NCBI RefSeq assembly: GCF_044769865.1
Contig: NZ_JBIZWA010000002.1
Location: 62,001 to 126,000, forward strand
Direction of reading: 5' to 3'
Source: Homoserinimonas sp044769865
Lineage (GTDB): Bacteria > Actinomycetota > Actinomycetes > Actinomycetales > Microbacteriaceae
DNA length: 64,000 nucleotides
Shown: positions 41,294-51,469 of the stretch, piece by piece
How the letters are laid out: every line of letters starts with the position of its first letter
Position numbering within the stretch: position 1 is the first letter of the stretch
The notes under the pieces: generated by a model
What the model saw: only the letters and a program-made list of their open reading frames with translations
Database searches by the model: none
Told to the model about the DNA's origin: nothing
Position numbers and translations under genes: made by a program

Positions 41294-41650
41294 TCAGGCA
41301 GCGCCGAAGCAGGCGAGTGCGTCATCCATGCGCCAGAACTCGCCAAGCGAGATAAAGCGGCGAAGCGAGCTGCTGACGCGCTTTGCCCGGTAGCGCTCGC
41401 CCTGCGGATCCTGATACCGCTCCACATAGCCGAGAACCTCACCGTCGCTGCGCGTCACGCGCCAGAGTCCGCCCCGCAGGGGGACAAGCGTGGGTCCAGC
41501 GGGGCCCGCAACGCGAGTTGCCCCCGTGGCAGAGGGGTGGGTGCTGGAGTGCGGGCGCGGGCGGTCGGGAGCAGTGGTCGGTGCGAGCATGATTCTCTCC
41601 GGGTCGACGGTCATGGTTGCACCGTCGGCCGGCCCCGATCGGTGTGACAT
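41294..41650 (-). CDS. Small hypothetical protein, basic beta-rich domain
   Basis: The 118-residue protein has a variable Pro/Thr-rich first 50 residues, then a domain GGLWRVTRSDGEVLGYVERYQDPQGERYRAKRV followed by RRFISLGEFWRMDDALACF. The second half looks conserved and matches the short beta-beta-helix style of the proteins at 30501 and 44376, but no family is recognised. An internal ATG at 41614 could be the true start. Neither start has a clear ribosome site. Confidence 0.65.
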   Translation of the reverse strand: MSHRSGPADGATMTVDPERIMLAPTTAPDRPRPHSSTHPSATGATRVAGPAGPTLVPLRGGLWRVTRSDGEVLGYVERYQDPQGERYRAKRVSSSLRRFISLGEFWRMDDALACFGAA

Positions 41651-41689
41651 GCACGCTATCGACGGCCACCGACATCCGTCGCCTGCGGC

Positions 41690-42640
41690 TCAGGCGATTG
41701 CGCGGGTCTCGCTGTCACTCAGGGCGAGGTTGGCGTCGACCACCTTGTCTTTGCGGGCGGTCTGCGCGAGCACGATGCCGATCAGCACGACGGCAGCGCC
41801 GAGCACCTGCACTCCTGCGAGCCCCTCACCGAGCCACAGCCAGGCGAAGACGAAGGCGAAGATGATCTCGGCCGTTGCCACGACGCCCGCCGCGGTCGCG
41901 CTCAGGTAGCGCAGGGCGAGCAGCGAGAAGAAGAAGGGCGCGAATGACCCCAGGAGCATGTTCCATGCGAGCGGGATCCAGAGGGGCAACTCCACGTGGG
42001 CAAGGTTGCCCTGGAGTGAGACGGCGTCGGTGAAGAGCGCAGGGTCGAGGTTCCACCAACCGCTGAAGAGCAGCCAGAAGACGGTGGCCGACGACATGGC
42101 CCAGAACGCCACGGCCATCGCCGATGACTTTCCCACCTCGCGTTCGCCACCGAGGAAGTAGATCGAGAGCGAGGCGGCCGCGCCCAGGCCGAAGAGCACG
42201 CCAACGGGGTCGAGTTCCGCCGTCCAGATTTGCGCAACGACGACGAGACCGCCCAGCACGCACGCGATGGCGACCCAGAGGCGGGCCTTGACCTGCTCCT
42301 TGAAGAACGCCCACGCGACGACCGCGACGATGAGCACGGCTGTGTACTCCAGGAGGAGCGTGATGCCGACGGGCAGGCGCTGGATTGCCATGGCGTAGGT
42401 CCACTGGAGCATCGCAATGCCGAAGATGCCGAGCAGGATGAGTGCGAGCAGCTGGCGCGGTGTCACACGGAAGGCGCGCCGGTTGGCGAAGAGCAGGTAG
42501 ATCCCTGCGATGACCGCCGTGCTCGCGACCCTGAAGAGCGTCAGCTGGGCCGGGTCGAGTCCGGAGTCGACGACGATGCGCGTGACGCTCCCGTTCACGC
42601 CGAACAGTACGGCGGCGAGCAGCGCGTAGAAGTACCCCAC
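41690..42640 (-). CDS. DMT-superfamily (EamA) transporter
   Basis: The 316-residue protein has ten hydrophobic helices in two EamA repeats (about 1-140 and 150-300), with FGVNGSVTRIVVDSGLDPAQLTLFRV, LLEYTAVLIVAVVAWAFFKEQ and, in the second repeat, GVVATAEIIFAFVFAWLWLGEGL. Members export amino acids or metabolites; the substrate is open. GTG 42640 lies 5 bp after the aldo/keto reductase stop, so both are probably one transcript; the longer reading frame into that gene is rejected. Confidence 0.88.
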   Translation of the reverse strand: MGYFYALLAAVLFGVNGSVTRIVVDSGLDPAQLTLFRVASTAVIAGIYLLFANRRAFRVTPRQLLALILLGIFGIAMLQWTYAMAIQRLPVGITLLLEYTAVLIVAVVAWAFFKEQVKARLWVAIACVLGGLVVVAQIWTAELDPVGVLFGLGAAASLSIYFLGGEREVGKSSAMAVAFWAMSSATVFWLLFSGWWNLDPALFTDAVSLQGNLAHVELPLWIPLAWNMLLGSFAPFFFSLLALRYLSATAAGVVATAEIIFAFVFAWLWLGEGLAGVQVLGAAVVLIGIVLAQTARKDKVVDANLALSDSETRAIA

Positions 42641-42645
42641 GCCCG

Positions 42646-43659
42646 TCAGCGGGCGCCGGTGCCGTGCACCGCGTAGGGCTCGATCTCGGCGAGTTCCTCC
42701 GCAGTCAGCGCCGGGGCTTCCAGCGCTGCGAGGTTGTCGTCCAGTTGTGCGACGCTGCTGGCGCCGATGAGGGCCGAGGTGACCTGCGGATGCCGCAGCA
42801 CCCACGTGAGCGCCAGTTGCGAGACGCTCTGGCCACGGGCATCCGCCACGTTGGAGATCGCGGCGATTCGCTCGCGGTAGGCCTCGTCGAGGTTCTTCTC
42901 CGTCAACCAGCGTCCCTCGGCGACGCGGGAGTCGGAGGGAATCCCGGCGGCGTAGCGGGAGGTCAGGAGTCCCTGGGCGAGGGGAGAGAAGACGATGCCG
43001 CCCATGCCGAGTTCCTCGAGCACGGTGAGCAGGCCTTCTTCGGGCGTGCGATCGAACATGTTGTACCGCGGCTGGTGGATCACGAGGGGGATACCGTGAG
43101 CGGCGAGGGCGCGATATGCCGCCCGCGTCTGCTCGGGGTTGTAGTTGGAGATTCCGGCGTAGAGCGCGCGGCCGGACTGCACGGCGGTCGCGAGTGCCCC
43201 CATGGTCTCCTCGATGGGCGTCTCGGGGTCGGGACGGTGCGAGTAGAAGATGTCGACGTAGTCGAGTCCGAGGCGTCCGAGGCTCTGGTCGAGCGAGGCG
43301 AGCAGGTACTTGCGCGATCCCCATTCGCCGTAAGGGCCCGGCCACATGTCGTAGCCGGCCTTGCTCGAGATAATGAGCTCGTCACGGTGGCGGGAGAAAT
43401 CACTCTTCAGGATGCGCCCGAAGTTCTCCTCGGCGGAGCCTGCGGGCGGCCCGTAGTTGTTCGCCAGGTCGAAGTGGGTCACGCCGCGATCGAAGGCGCG
43501 TCGCACGATCGCCCGTTGTGTCTCGAGCGGATGATCGTGCCCGAAGTTGTTCCACAGGCCGAGTGAGATCCGGGGCAACCTGAGCCCGCTGCGCCCCGAG
43601 CGAGCGTAGGGCATCGAGTCGTACCGGTCGGCAGCTGGGATGTAGGTCTCGGCGTTCAC
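42646..43659 (-). CDS. Aldo/keto reductase, YghZ/glyceraldehyde-3-phosphate reductase type
   Basis: The 337-residue TIM-barrel enzyme shows the aldo/keto reductase tetrad regions: FDLANNYGPPAGSAEENFG (Asp, Tyr), IISSKAGYDMWPGPYGEWGSRK (Lys) and FYSHRPDP (His), plus the NADPH site GIVFSPLAQGLLTSRY. The MWPGPYG insert is typical of the YghZ group, which reduces L-glyceraldehyde 3-phosphate and methylglyoxal. GTG 43659 precedes the homologous start; no clear ribosome site. Confidence 0.9.
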   Translation of the reverse strand: MNAETYIPAADRYDSMPYARSGRSGLRLPRISLGLWNNFGHDHPLETQRAIVRRAFDRGVTHFDLANNYGPPAGSAEENFGRILKSDFSRHRDELIISSKAGYDMWPGPYGEWGSRKYLLASLDQSLGRLGLDYVDIFYSHRPDPETPIEETMGALATAVQSGRALYAGISNYNPEQTRAAYRALAAHGIPLVIHQPRYNMFDRTPEEGLLTVLEELGMGGIVFSPLAQGLLTSRYAAGIPSDSRVAEGRWLTEKNLDEAYRERIAAISNVADARGQSVSQLALTWVLRHPQVTSALIGASSVAQLDDNLAALEAPALTAEELAEIEPYAVHGTGAR

Positions 43660-43753
43660 CGCTAAAGGATATGGCCGTCCCGCGGGAATGCCATGCGGAT
43701 GCCGCCTGTTGTCCCTCATGTCTCGCAACCGTTGCAGACGTAGGGTGGTGAAC

Positions 43754-44281
43754 ATGCAGACTTTCGTACTCGCCGGTGGATGCTTCTGGTGCCTTGATGC
43801 GGTGTATCGCACACTCGAGGGCGTGCAGGATGTGGTCTCTGGCTACACGGGCGGCCACATCGAGCAGCCGAGCTACGAGGCCGTGTGCACGGGGGCGACG
43901 GGGCACGCGGAGGCCGTTGCGGTGACGTTCGACGAGTCGGTCATCCCGGCCGACGTCATCCTCGACGTCTTCTTCACGCTGCACGACCCGCGGCAGCTGA
44001 ACCGCCAGGGCGCGGATGTCGGCACCCAGTACCGCTCCGAGATGTTCTACACAGATGATGCGCAGCGCGAGCTCTTCGAGGCCGCCCGCGACCGGGCATC
44101 CGAGACGTGGGGTGGGGGCGTGGTCACTGTGATTTCGCCGCTCGGGGTCTTTTTCGACGCCGAGGAGTACCACCAGGACTTCTTCGCCAAGAACCCGGGC
44201 CAGGGGTACTGCATGGCCGTTGCGGTTCCCAAGGTTTCGAAGGTGCGCAAGAGCTTCGCGAGCTACGTGCGCGCCTCCTGA
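43754..44281 (+). CDS. msrA: Peptide methionine-(S)-sulfoxide reductase MsrA
   Basis: The 175-residue repair enzyme has the active-site GCFWC (nucleophile Cys10), GYTGGH, TGHAEAVAV, DPRQLNRQGADVGTQYRS and EEYHQDFFAKNP, all characteristic. It reduces Met-S-sulfoxide after oxidative damage. The resolving Cys is probably in GQGYCMAV (about residue 161). ATG 7 nt after TAGGGT (43741-43746), hence probably leaderless. Confidence 0.95.
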   Translation: MQTFVLAGGCFWCLDAVYRTLEGVQDVVSGYTGGHIEQPSYEAVCTGATGHAEAVAVTFDESVIPADVILDVFFTLHDPRQLNRQGADVGTQYRSEMFYTDDAQRELFEAARDRASETWGGGVVTVISPLGVFFDAEEYHQDFFAKNPGQGYCMAVAVPKVSKVRKSFASYVRAS

Positions 44282-44375
44282 GCTCGCTTCTCGCGACGGC
44301 GTCTGGGAGTGCCCTGAATTCTGGCCTTCCGAGGGGCAGTCGTCGTATCGTCGAGGCACGACGAAAGGAGCACTC

Positions 44376-44585
44376 GTGAGCAACAACATCGTTGTCGGCA
44401 AGACCTGGGTCGCTTTCGGGGCCGCAGGAGCCGTGGGTTCCATCCATTCGACGGAGCAGGGCTACGAGGTGCGGATGCTCTCCGGCGGTTCCAAGGGCGT
44501 GTATCCGAGCCTCGACGTGGCCAAGAGCGCGCTGCACTCCAACCTGCTGCCGGGCAGTGACTGGCCGGAGTTCCGGGAGCACTAG
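44376..44585 (+). CDS. Small protein of unknown function
   Basis: Sixty-nine residues: VVGKTWVAFGAAGAVGSIHSTEQGYEVRMLSGGSKGVYPSLDVAKSALHSNL. GTG 44376 follows a full AAAGGAG, a stronger site than most genes here. The GYEV-G-GVYPS-helix part parallels the protein at 30501, with low overall similarity. Function unknown. Confidence 0.7.
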   Translation: MSNNIVVGKTWVAFGAAGAVGSIHSTEQGYEVRMLSGGSKGVYPSLDVAKSALHSNLLPGSDWPEFREH

Positions 44586-44686
44586 GAACTACCCCGTCAG
44601 GCCTCCACACAGGGGCTGGCCGCTGGCCCTCCACAGTCGTCGATACCAGCCCTCCTGTGTGCTCATGCGCGCCGAAGAATGGCGGC

Positions 44687-45184
44687 ATGACAGACACAAT
44701 CACCCTGACCGGGCTCGTTGCGACCGAGCCGAAGCATCTCACGACGAGCGAGGGGCTGCCCATCACGAGCTTTCGGCTCGTCTCGACCCAGCGCAGGTAC
44801 GATCGCGCAGCGCAGTCCTGGGTCGACGGCGACACGAACTGGTACACAGTCACCGCATTCCGTCGACTCGCGTCCAACGCCTCCGTGTCACTCCAGAAAG
44901 GCCAGCGGGTGCTTGTGACGGGTCGGCTGCGCCTGCGCGACTGGCAGAGCGGCGACCGCAGCGGACTGACCGTTGAGGTCGAGGCCGAGTCGATCGGGCA
45001 CGACCTCACATGGGGCACCGCGAGCTTCAGTCGCAACTCGGTTGTGGTCTCGGCGCCAGAGGAGCGAGCGGATGCCCCGGCCGGGCCGAGCGATCCCGCA
45101 CGCCCTCTCGGTGACAGCGCCTCGGATTGGGCGGCGGCGCCCGCGGGAGAACTGCAGGACGCGGGCGCGGAGAAGCCGTTCTGA
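44687..45184 (+). CDS. Single-stranded DNA-binding protein (second, divergent SSB)
   Basis: The 165-residue protein has an OB-fold core: TITLTGLVATEPKHLTTSEGLPITSFRLVSTQRRYDR, WYTVTAFRRLASNASVSLQKGQRVLVTGRLRLRDW. The C-terminus is Ala/Pro-rich and ends EKPF, lacking the classical DDDIPF tip that recruits partners. It is not beside rpsF or rpsR, so it is probably a paralogue of the housekeeping SSB, perhaps for repair or DNA uptake. Confidence 0.88.
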   Translation: MTDTITLTGLVATEPKHLTTSEGLPITSFRLVSTQRRYDRAAQSWVDGDTNWYTVTAFRRLASNASVSLQKGQRVLVTGRLRLRDWQSGDRSGLTVEVEAESIGHDLTWGTASFSRNSVVVSAPEERADAPAGPSDPARPLGDSASDWAAAPAGELQDAGAEKPF

Positions 45185-45269
45185 GCACAGCATCCCGGCG
45201 TCGGCGTGCCCCTAGAATCGGTGGAGCCGGCGCCGGGGGAGCGCCCATCGACGAGACAGGGGAGGCCGC

Positions 45270-45737
45270 ATGCGCACGCCACGTCGCGGAGGGCTCGCGC
45301 TCACCGCAATCGTCGTCACTCTTGTGCTTGCAGGCTGCGCTGCTGAATCACCGATGTCCACACCCTCGACACCGCCGACCGCGAGCCCCAGCACCAGCGC
45401 TGAGGCGGACTTGCCTCCCACGTTCGACCCCGAGGGCGGCGCGAGCGACAACATTGCGTACTTCGACGAGGTCGTGCGATCTCATATTGCCGCGGGGGGA
45501 GACATGTCGAACGCCACGATCGTCTCCCTGTTGACCTCGGCCGGTTGGACCGCGGGACAACTCGAGGTCACCCCGGATGGCACGCCGCTCGGCAATGCCA
45601 CGGACACTGTCTCCTTCGCCGCGCTCATGGGCGAGGAGTGCATCGTCGGCCAGTGGAACGGCGAGTACACGAGCGCGGTCTTTCCGGTGCTCTCGAGCGG
45701 CACCTGCCTGATCGGCACCCCGCATCGCGTGGGCTGA
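45270..45737 (+). CDS. Small secreted lipoprotein of unknown function
   Basis: The 155-residue protein has an Arg-rich signal peptide with lipobox LAGC (Cys23), a Ser/Thr/Pro spacer (about 25-50) and a domain with ATIVSLLTSAGWTAGQLEVTPDGTPLGNATDTVSFAALMGEECIVGQW and a second Cys in SSGTCLIG, possibly a disulfide. I recall similar DUF6993-type lipoproteins in Microbacteriaceae. ATG behind GGGGAGG. Confidence 0.8.
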   Translation: MRTPRRGGLALTAIVVTLVLAGCAAESPMSTPSTPPTASPSTSAEADLPPTFDPEGGASDNIAYFDEVVRSHIAAGGDMSNATIVSLLTSAGWTAGQLEVTPDGTPLGNATDTVSFAALMGEECIVGQWNGEYTSAVFPVLSSGTCLIGTPHRVG

Positions 45738-45757
45738 GCGACAACTAGACTCGAGGC

Positions 45758-47436
<1,679 letters not shown>

Positions 47437-47440
<4 letters not shown>

Positions 47441-48081
47441 GCACCACACGCCACAGCGTCCGATTCGAGGGCGGCCTGCCTCCGGGCGGCCGCCCTCGAG
47501 CGTTGGGCGAGCACCTGGTCGATCGCAATGCCGATGACGATGGCGATGGCCACGCCGACTGCGGCGCCGAGCAGCGGAGCATCCTGTGCCCAGTGCCCTG
47601 CCACGAGTCCTATGACCACGCTGTAGGTGGCCCAGGATGCCGCGGCCAGGGCAGCGATGGGGAGGAAGCGCGATCGCGGCATGCCGGTGGCCCCGGCCGT
47701 GAGGTTGACCGCGACGCGGCCGCCGGGGATGTAACGGCCCACGACGATGGCCATGGCTGCGCTCGTCTGCAGCCTTCGGCGTGCCCAGCCGACGGCAGCG
47801 GCCCCGCGGCGGCTTCGCATCCAGCGGAACCTGTCGACGCCGATCCGGTTCCCCACGGCGTGGGTCGTGGCGTCGCCGAGCAGGGCACCGATCGCGGCAG
47901 CCGCGGCGACAGCCACGAGGTTCGCCGCTGTACCAGCGGTGACCAGGGCGGCGACTGCCACGAGGACGGTCTCGCTGGGCACCGGCGGGAACAGGCCATC
48001 GAGAGCCGCGAACGCGAACACCACCAGATAGAGCCAGGGGGATCCCACGAGCGTGAGTGCGGCATCGGTGAGTTGCTCCAT
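47437..48081 (-). CDS. DedA-family membrane protein
   Basis: The 214-residue protein has about five hydrophobic segments and the DedA pattern: FPPVPSETVLVAVAALV, then GDATTHAVGNRIG and the RYIPGGRVAVNLTAGATGM block, with Arg residues in the core. Recent work assigns DedA proteins to undecaprenyl phosphate or phospholipid recycling; which one applies here is not shown. Its end overlaps the ettA end by 4 nt. Confidence 0.88.
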
Positions 48082-48097
48082 GAGTCAAGCCTCGCGG

Positions 48098-48130
48098 CCG
48101 GGGGAGCCGCAGACATCCGGTATCCCCCGG
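48098..48130. promoter_or_regulatory. Eight-bp inverted repeat before the thioesterase gene
   Basis: CCGGGGGA and TCCCCCGG arms (48098-48105, 48123-48130) around 17 nt, in the 188-bp gap between divergent DedA and thioesterase genes. Could be an operator or a transcript hairpin. A TAGCCT (48166-48171) follows and may start the thioesterase message. Confidence 0.4.
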
Positions 48131-48269
48131 AGTGGACCCTGACTCTGTCGACAGCGGATGCAATAGCCTGAGGCGGTCGAGGTGGAGTCGCCCGACGCCC
48201 GTGCACCACGGTCAGGCCATGCCGCAAGTGCGTGCACGAGTTTCCGGGATGCTGCCAGGAGGTCCAGTA

Positions 48270-48728
48270 GTGCGAATCCATGTGCCCGTTCACCTTCGCT
48301 GGGGCGACCTCGACGCCTACAACCACGTCAACAATGTCGAGGTGTTCCGCATCCTCGAGGAGGCCCGCGTGAGGGCATTCTGGGCATCGGATGACTCCCG
48401 CGACGAGGCACTCGACTCCGCAGTCTTCGAGCCGGGCGGCTCCTCGCTGAGCCTAATCTCCGGGCATCGGATTGAGTACATCCGCCCGCTCGCATACCAG
48501 CGCGCGCCCGTCGACGTGCAGTTGTGGTTCACCTCGCTGAGCGGGGCACGGGCAACGATCGGCTACGAGCTCTTCGACGGGGCGAGCCCGACCGTGTACG
48601 CCCGGGCGTCGAGCACCATGGTATTCGTCGAGGAGGACGGCTATCGGCCGCGCCGGATGACCCCTGAGGAGAACGCCGCCTGGGCGCCCTACCTGGGCGA
48701 GCCCGTGTCGTTCAGTGGGCGCAGCTGA
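48270..48728 (+). CDS. Hotdog-fold acyl-CoA thioesterase
   Basis: The 152-residue protein begins VHLRWGDLDAYNHVNNVEVFRILEEARVRAF, the 4-hydroxybenzoyl-CoA-thioesterase-type motif (catalytic Asp and His in DLDAYNHV). Substrate unknown. GTG 48270 follows AGGAGG with good spacing; upstream codons are not family-like. It converges with the TesB-type gene 3 bp away. Confidence 0.88.
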   Translation: MRIHVPVHLRWGDLDAYNHVNNVEVFRILEEARVRAFWASDDSRDEALDSAVFEPGGSSLSLISGHRIEYIRPLAYQRAPVDVQLWFTSLSGARATIGYELFDGASPTVYARASSTMVFVEEDGYRPRRMTPEENAAWAPYLGEPVSFSGRS

Positions 48729-48731
48729 GAC

Positions 48732-49613
48732 TCAGTCGAGGGTTGCCGTGGGCACCCGCACCATGCCCTCTTGCGCGACGCTCGCCATGAGCGCGCCGTC
48801 GCGCCGGAAGAACCGGCCCAGGGCAAGCCCCCGACCGCCGATCGCATTGGGCGCCTCCTGCGCGTAGAGGATCCACTCGTCGACCCGCCCGAAGCGGTGC
48901 CACCACATCGCGTGGTCGAGGCTCGCCATCTTGAGGCCGGGGGTCATCCACGAGACGCCGTGGCGTCGCAGGATGGGCTCCAGCAGCGAGTAGTCGCTCG
49001 CGTAGGCGAGCGCGGCGCGATGGATCTCGGGGTCGTCGGGGAGGGGCGAGGTGGCCTTCATCCACACGGCCTGGTGGGCGACCCGTTCGCCCTCGACCCG
49101 CAGGTAGATGGGGGAGGGGACGTGGCGGATGTCGAAGGCGCGGTCCTCCGACCACTGGCGCGCGGCCGGGTGGTCGATGCCCTCGAGCACGGCCGCCGTC
49201 GTCGGAAGGCTCTCGGGGTCCGGGATCCCCTCCGGCATCGGCACCTGGTGCTCAAGACCCGTGTCCTCCGTCTGGAAGGAGCAGATGAGCGACATGATCG
49301 GCACACCGTCCTGGTAGCTCTGCACATTGCGGGCGCTGAAGGATCGGCCGTCGTGGATGCGCGCGACGGAGAAGGTGATGGGCTTGCTCGCGTCGCCCGG
49401 CCGCAGGAAGTACCCGTGGAGCGAGTGGATGACGCGGCCCTCGGGGATCGTGCGCATGGCGGCGACCGCCGATTGGGCCAGCACCTGGCCACCGAAGACG
49501 CGTCCGCCGTGCATCCACTGGCTCTTGCCCGTGTAGATGTCGTATGAGGTGCGGGCTCCCGTGTCGCTGAGATCGAGCGTCGCGAGGAGTTCCTCGATCG
49601 GTGAATCAGTCAT
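48732..49613 (-). CDS. tesB: Acyl-CoA thioesterase II (TesB type)
   Basis: The 293-residue protein has a double hotdog fold: VFGGQVLAQSAVAAMRT, HGYFLRPGD and, in the second half, ASLDHAMWWHR with the catalytic Asp, then the terminal EGMVRV. It hydrolyses medium- to long-chain acyl-CoA in related bacteria. ATG 49613; the longer frame upstream is rejected. It lies beside an unrelated small thioesterase. Confidence 0.92.
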   Translation of the reverse strand: MTDSPIEELLATLDLSDTGARTSYDIYTGKSQWMHGGRVFGGQVLAQSAVAAMRTIPEGRVIHSLHGYFLRPGDASKPITFSVARIHDGRSFSARNVQSYQDGVPIMSLICSFQTEDTGLEHQVPMPEGIPDPESLPTTAAVLEGIDHPAARQWSEDRAFDIRHVPSPIYLRVEGERVAHQAVWMKATSPLPDDPEIHRAALAYASDYSLLEPILRRHGVSWMTPGLKMASLDHAMWWHRFGRVDEWILYAQEAPNAIGGRGLALGRFFRRDGALMASVAQEGMVRVPTATLD

Positions 49614-49699
49614 TGCGTGGCGTTTTCCCTTTTCGCTGCTGCCCGGCATGCCGGTGCTGGCCATGCGGTGCCCAGCCTGTCAAGTAGTTTAGAACCGCG

Positions 49700-50383
49700 A
49701 TGAGTAACACTTTCACCCTTGCGGATTCCCTCTCCCTCGACGACTTGCACCTCTACTTGAGCCGTGCGAGTCGGATTGAGGACGGTGCGGTCCGGCTCAT
49801 CGCGGGCTCGGGCGTGCTCGCCGTGTACACGGGCGTCATCTTTCCCATCGGACTGCTCGATGAGAGCCCGACCGTGCTCGGCCTGCGCACCTTCGCGCTC
49901 AATGACGACGCGAGCTTCGACGCCGTCGTTCCCATCCGCTCGCTCGTGGAGCGGCTCGTGCGCCTCCAGGGCGCCGAACGTGACCGTGAGGCTCCCGTCA
50001 CGGTCGGGGTGCCCATCCAGGTGAACACGGCGACGTGGGCCGCGATCTCTCCGCCCCGCGGGGGCTGGCGCTCGGTCGCCGAGGTCGACGCGACGCATCT
50101 GGACGCGACCGCGCGTGCGGGCATCGCGGAGGTCGCCGAGGCGATTCCCACGGGCACGGGGGAGCAGCTCGTGCACAGGGTGCGCTCCGAGGTCTGGGGT
50201 CGTGGCATCCCCGGCTTCGAATACGTGCCCGCTGGTGCCGCATTCGGTGCGCTCTCGCTGGGGTTCCTGGGCGAGCCCGCTGAGGGCACTGTCGGCGTGT
50301 TCGAGACCGGGCCGTGGACGCGGTTGAGCTCTCCACGCGGGCACGTCCTCGTGCGGCGCCGGGGTTGGACCCTGCAGCGCTGA
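49700..50383 (+). CDS. Conserved-looking hypothetical protein
   Basis: The 227-residue protein is soluble, with LSLDDLHLYLSRASRIEDGAVRLIAGSGVLAVYTGVIFPIGLLDESPTVLGLRTFAL near the start and a C-terminal RLSSPRGHVLVRRRGWTLQR. The pattern resembles an actinobacterial hypothetical family without annotation. It diverges from tesB. No catalytic motif is visible. Confidence 0.75.
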   Translation: MSNTFTLADSLSLDDLHLYLSRASRIEDGAVRLIAGSGVLAVYTGVIFPIGLLDESPTVLGLRTFALNDDASFDAVVPIRSLVERLVRLQGAERDREAPVTVGVPIQVNTATWAAISPPRGGWRSVAEVDATHLDATARAGIAEVAEAIPTGTGEQLVHRVRSEVWGRGIPGFEYVPAGAAFGALSLGFLGEPAEGTVGVFETGPWTRLSSPRGHVLVRRRGWTLQR

Positions 50384-50420
50384 GTCGCGTTTCACGCTGC
50401 GGAACACTCCGGTTGGGAAC

Positions 50421-50444
50421 TTAGGTTAGGCAATGCTAACCTTC
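50421..50444 (+). promoter_or_regulatory. Overlapping IdeR/DtxR boxes
   Basis: A 19-bp window at 50421 matches the IdeR consensus at 16 positions and one at 50426 at 14, offset by 5 bp; AGGTTAG and CTAACCT form the arms. Offset sites fit the double-dimer binding known for DtxR. It lies 54 bp before the ferric-siderophore operon. Confidence 0.8.
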
Positions 50445-50497
50445 TGATCGGCGCCCAAATCGGGCGTCAAATACCCCACTTCCTGGAGAGCTCAATC

Positions 50498-51469
50498 GTG
50501 CCCAGAATCACCAGTGTCGTTGCCCTCAGTGGCGTTGCCGTGCTCGCAGTCGGACTCCTGAGCGGGTGCGCCTCCGACAGCCAGGCGGCGGATGACGCGG
50601 CCCCCGCCGAGACGATCACGATCGAGACCAACACGGGCGCCGTCGAGGTTCCCGTGAACCCGGAGCGCGTCGCCGTGCTCGACAACACCGCTTTCCAGAC
50701 CCTGCTCTCGTGGGGCATCGAGCCGGTCGCCGTGCCGAAGCCCCTGCTTCCGCGGAACGGCTTCGACGCCTGGAGCGACGACGAGGAGATCTTCGACGCG
50801 GGCAGCCACCGCGAGCCCGACCTCGAGGCTGTCAGCGAGGCGGAGCCTGACCTGATCATCGGAGGCCTGCGCTTCCAGGACTTCACCGACGAACTCTCCT
50901 CCATCGCGACCGTGATCGACATCGCCCCGTCCGATGAGTCCACGGACGGCTACGTGGCGGGCCTTCGCGCGCAGACCGAGATTCTCGGGCAGATCTTCGA
51001 CCGTGAGGACGAGGCGGCTGAACTGATTGCCGAACTCGACGACGCGGCGGCCGAGGCTGCTGAGCTGACCGACGGCGAGACCGTCTTCCTCGCCAATTCG
51101 AGCGGTGGTCGCATCGACAACGGCGCAGGCCGCCTCTCCCGCATCCTTGGCGAGGTCGACCTCGTTGACGCCTTCGCCAAGGAGGACCTCGATGCCGACT
51201 CCGTCCACGCCGACTCAGGCCTCGCTCCCGAGACCGTCGCTGCCGCCAACCCTGACTGGATGATTGTCATGGACCGCGACGCCATCGCGGCGGAGGGCGA
51301 GTACACGCCCGCCAAGCAGGTCGTCGAGGCTCAGGAGGCCTGGAAGTCGACGACCTTCATGACCGACGACCAGGTGATCTACCTCGAGCCCGACTTCTAC
51401 GTGACCGAGGGCATCCAGGCCTACACGACGGTGTACCAGCAGATCGTCGCGGCGTTCAACGGCCGGTGA
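50498..51469 (+). CDS. Siderophore ABC transporter binding lipoprotein
   Basis: The 323-residue protein has lipobox LLSGC (Cys24) and the FecB/FatB-type fold: ETITIETNTGAVEVPVNPERVAVLD, IDIAPSDES, and a long helix (about 160-195). It should catch an Fe3+-siderophore, probably a catecholate by resemblance to the YclQ/CeuE group. GTG start behind GGAGAG. The permease start overlaps by 4 nt. Preceded by IdeR boxes, so iron-repressed. Confidence 0.92.
   Translation: MPRITSVVALSGVAVLAVGLLSGCASDSQAADDAAPAETITIETNTGAVEVPVNPERVAVLDNTAFQTLLSWGIEPVAVPKPLLPRNGFDAWSDDEEIFDAGSHREPDLEAVSEAEPDLIIGGLRFQDFTDELSSIATVIDIAPSDESTDGYVAGLRAQTEILGQIFDREDEAAELIAELDDAAAEAAELTDGETVFLANSSGGRIDNGAGRLSRILGEVDLVDAFAKEDLDADSVHADSGLAPETVAAANPDWMIVMDRDAIAAEGEYTPAKQVVEAQEAWKSTTFMTDDQVIYLEPDFYVTEGIQAYTTVYQQIVAAFNGR

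Noticed and set aside
41690..43345. Fusion-like 551-codon frame of the EamA transporter
   Set aside because: The first 235 codons lie over the aldo/keto reductase in another frame and have no motif; the transporter begins at 42640.
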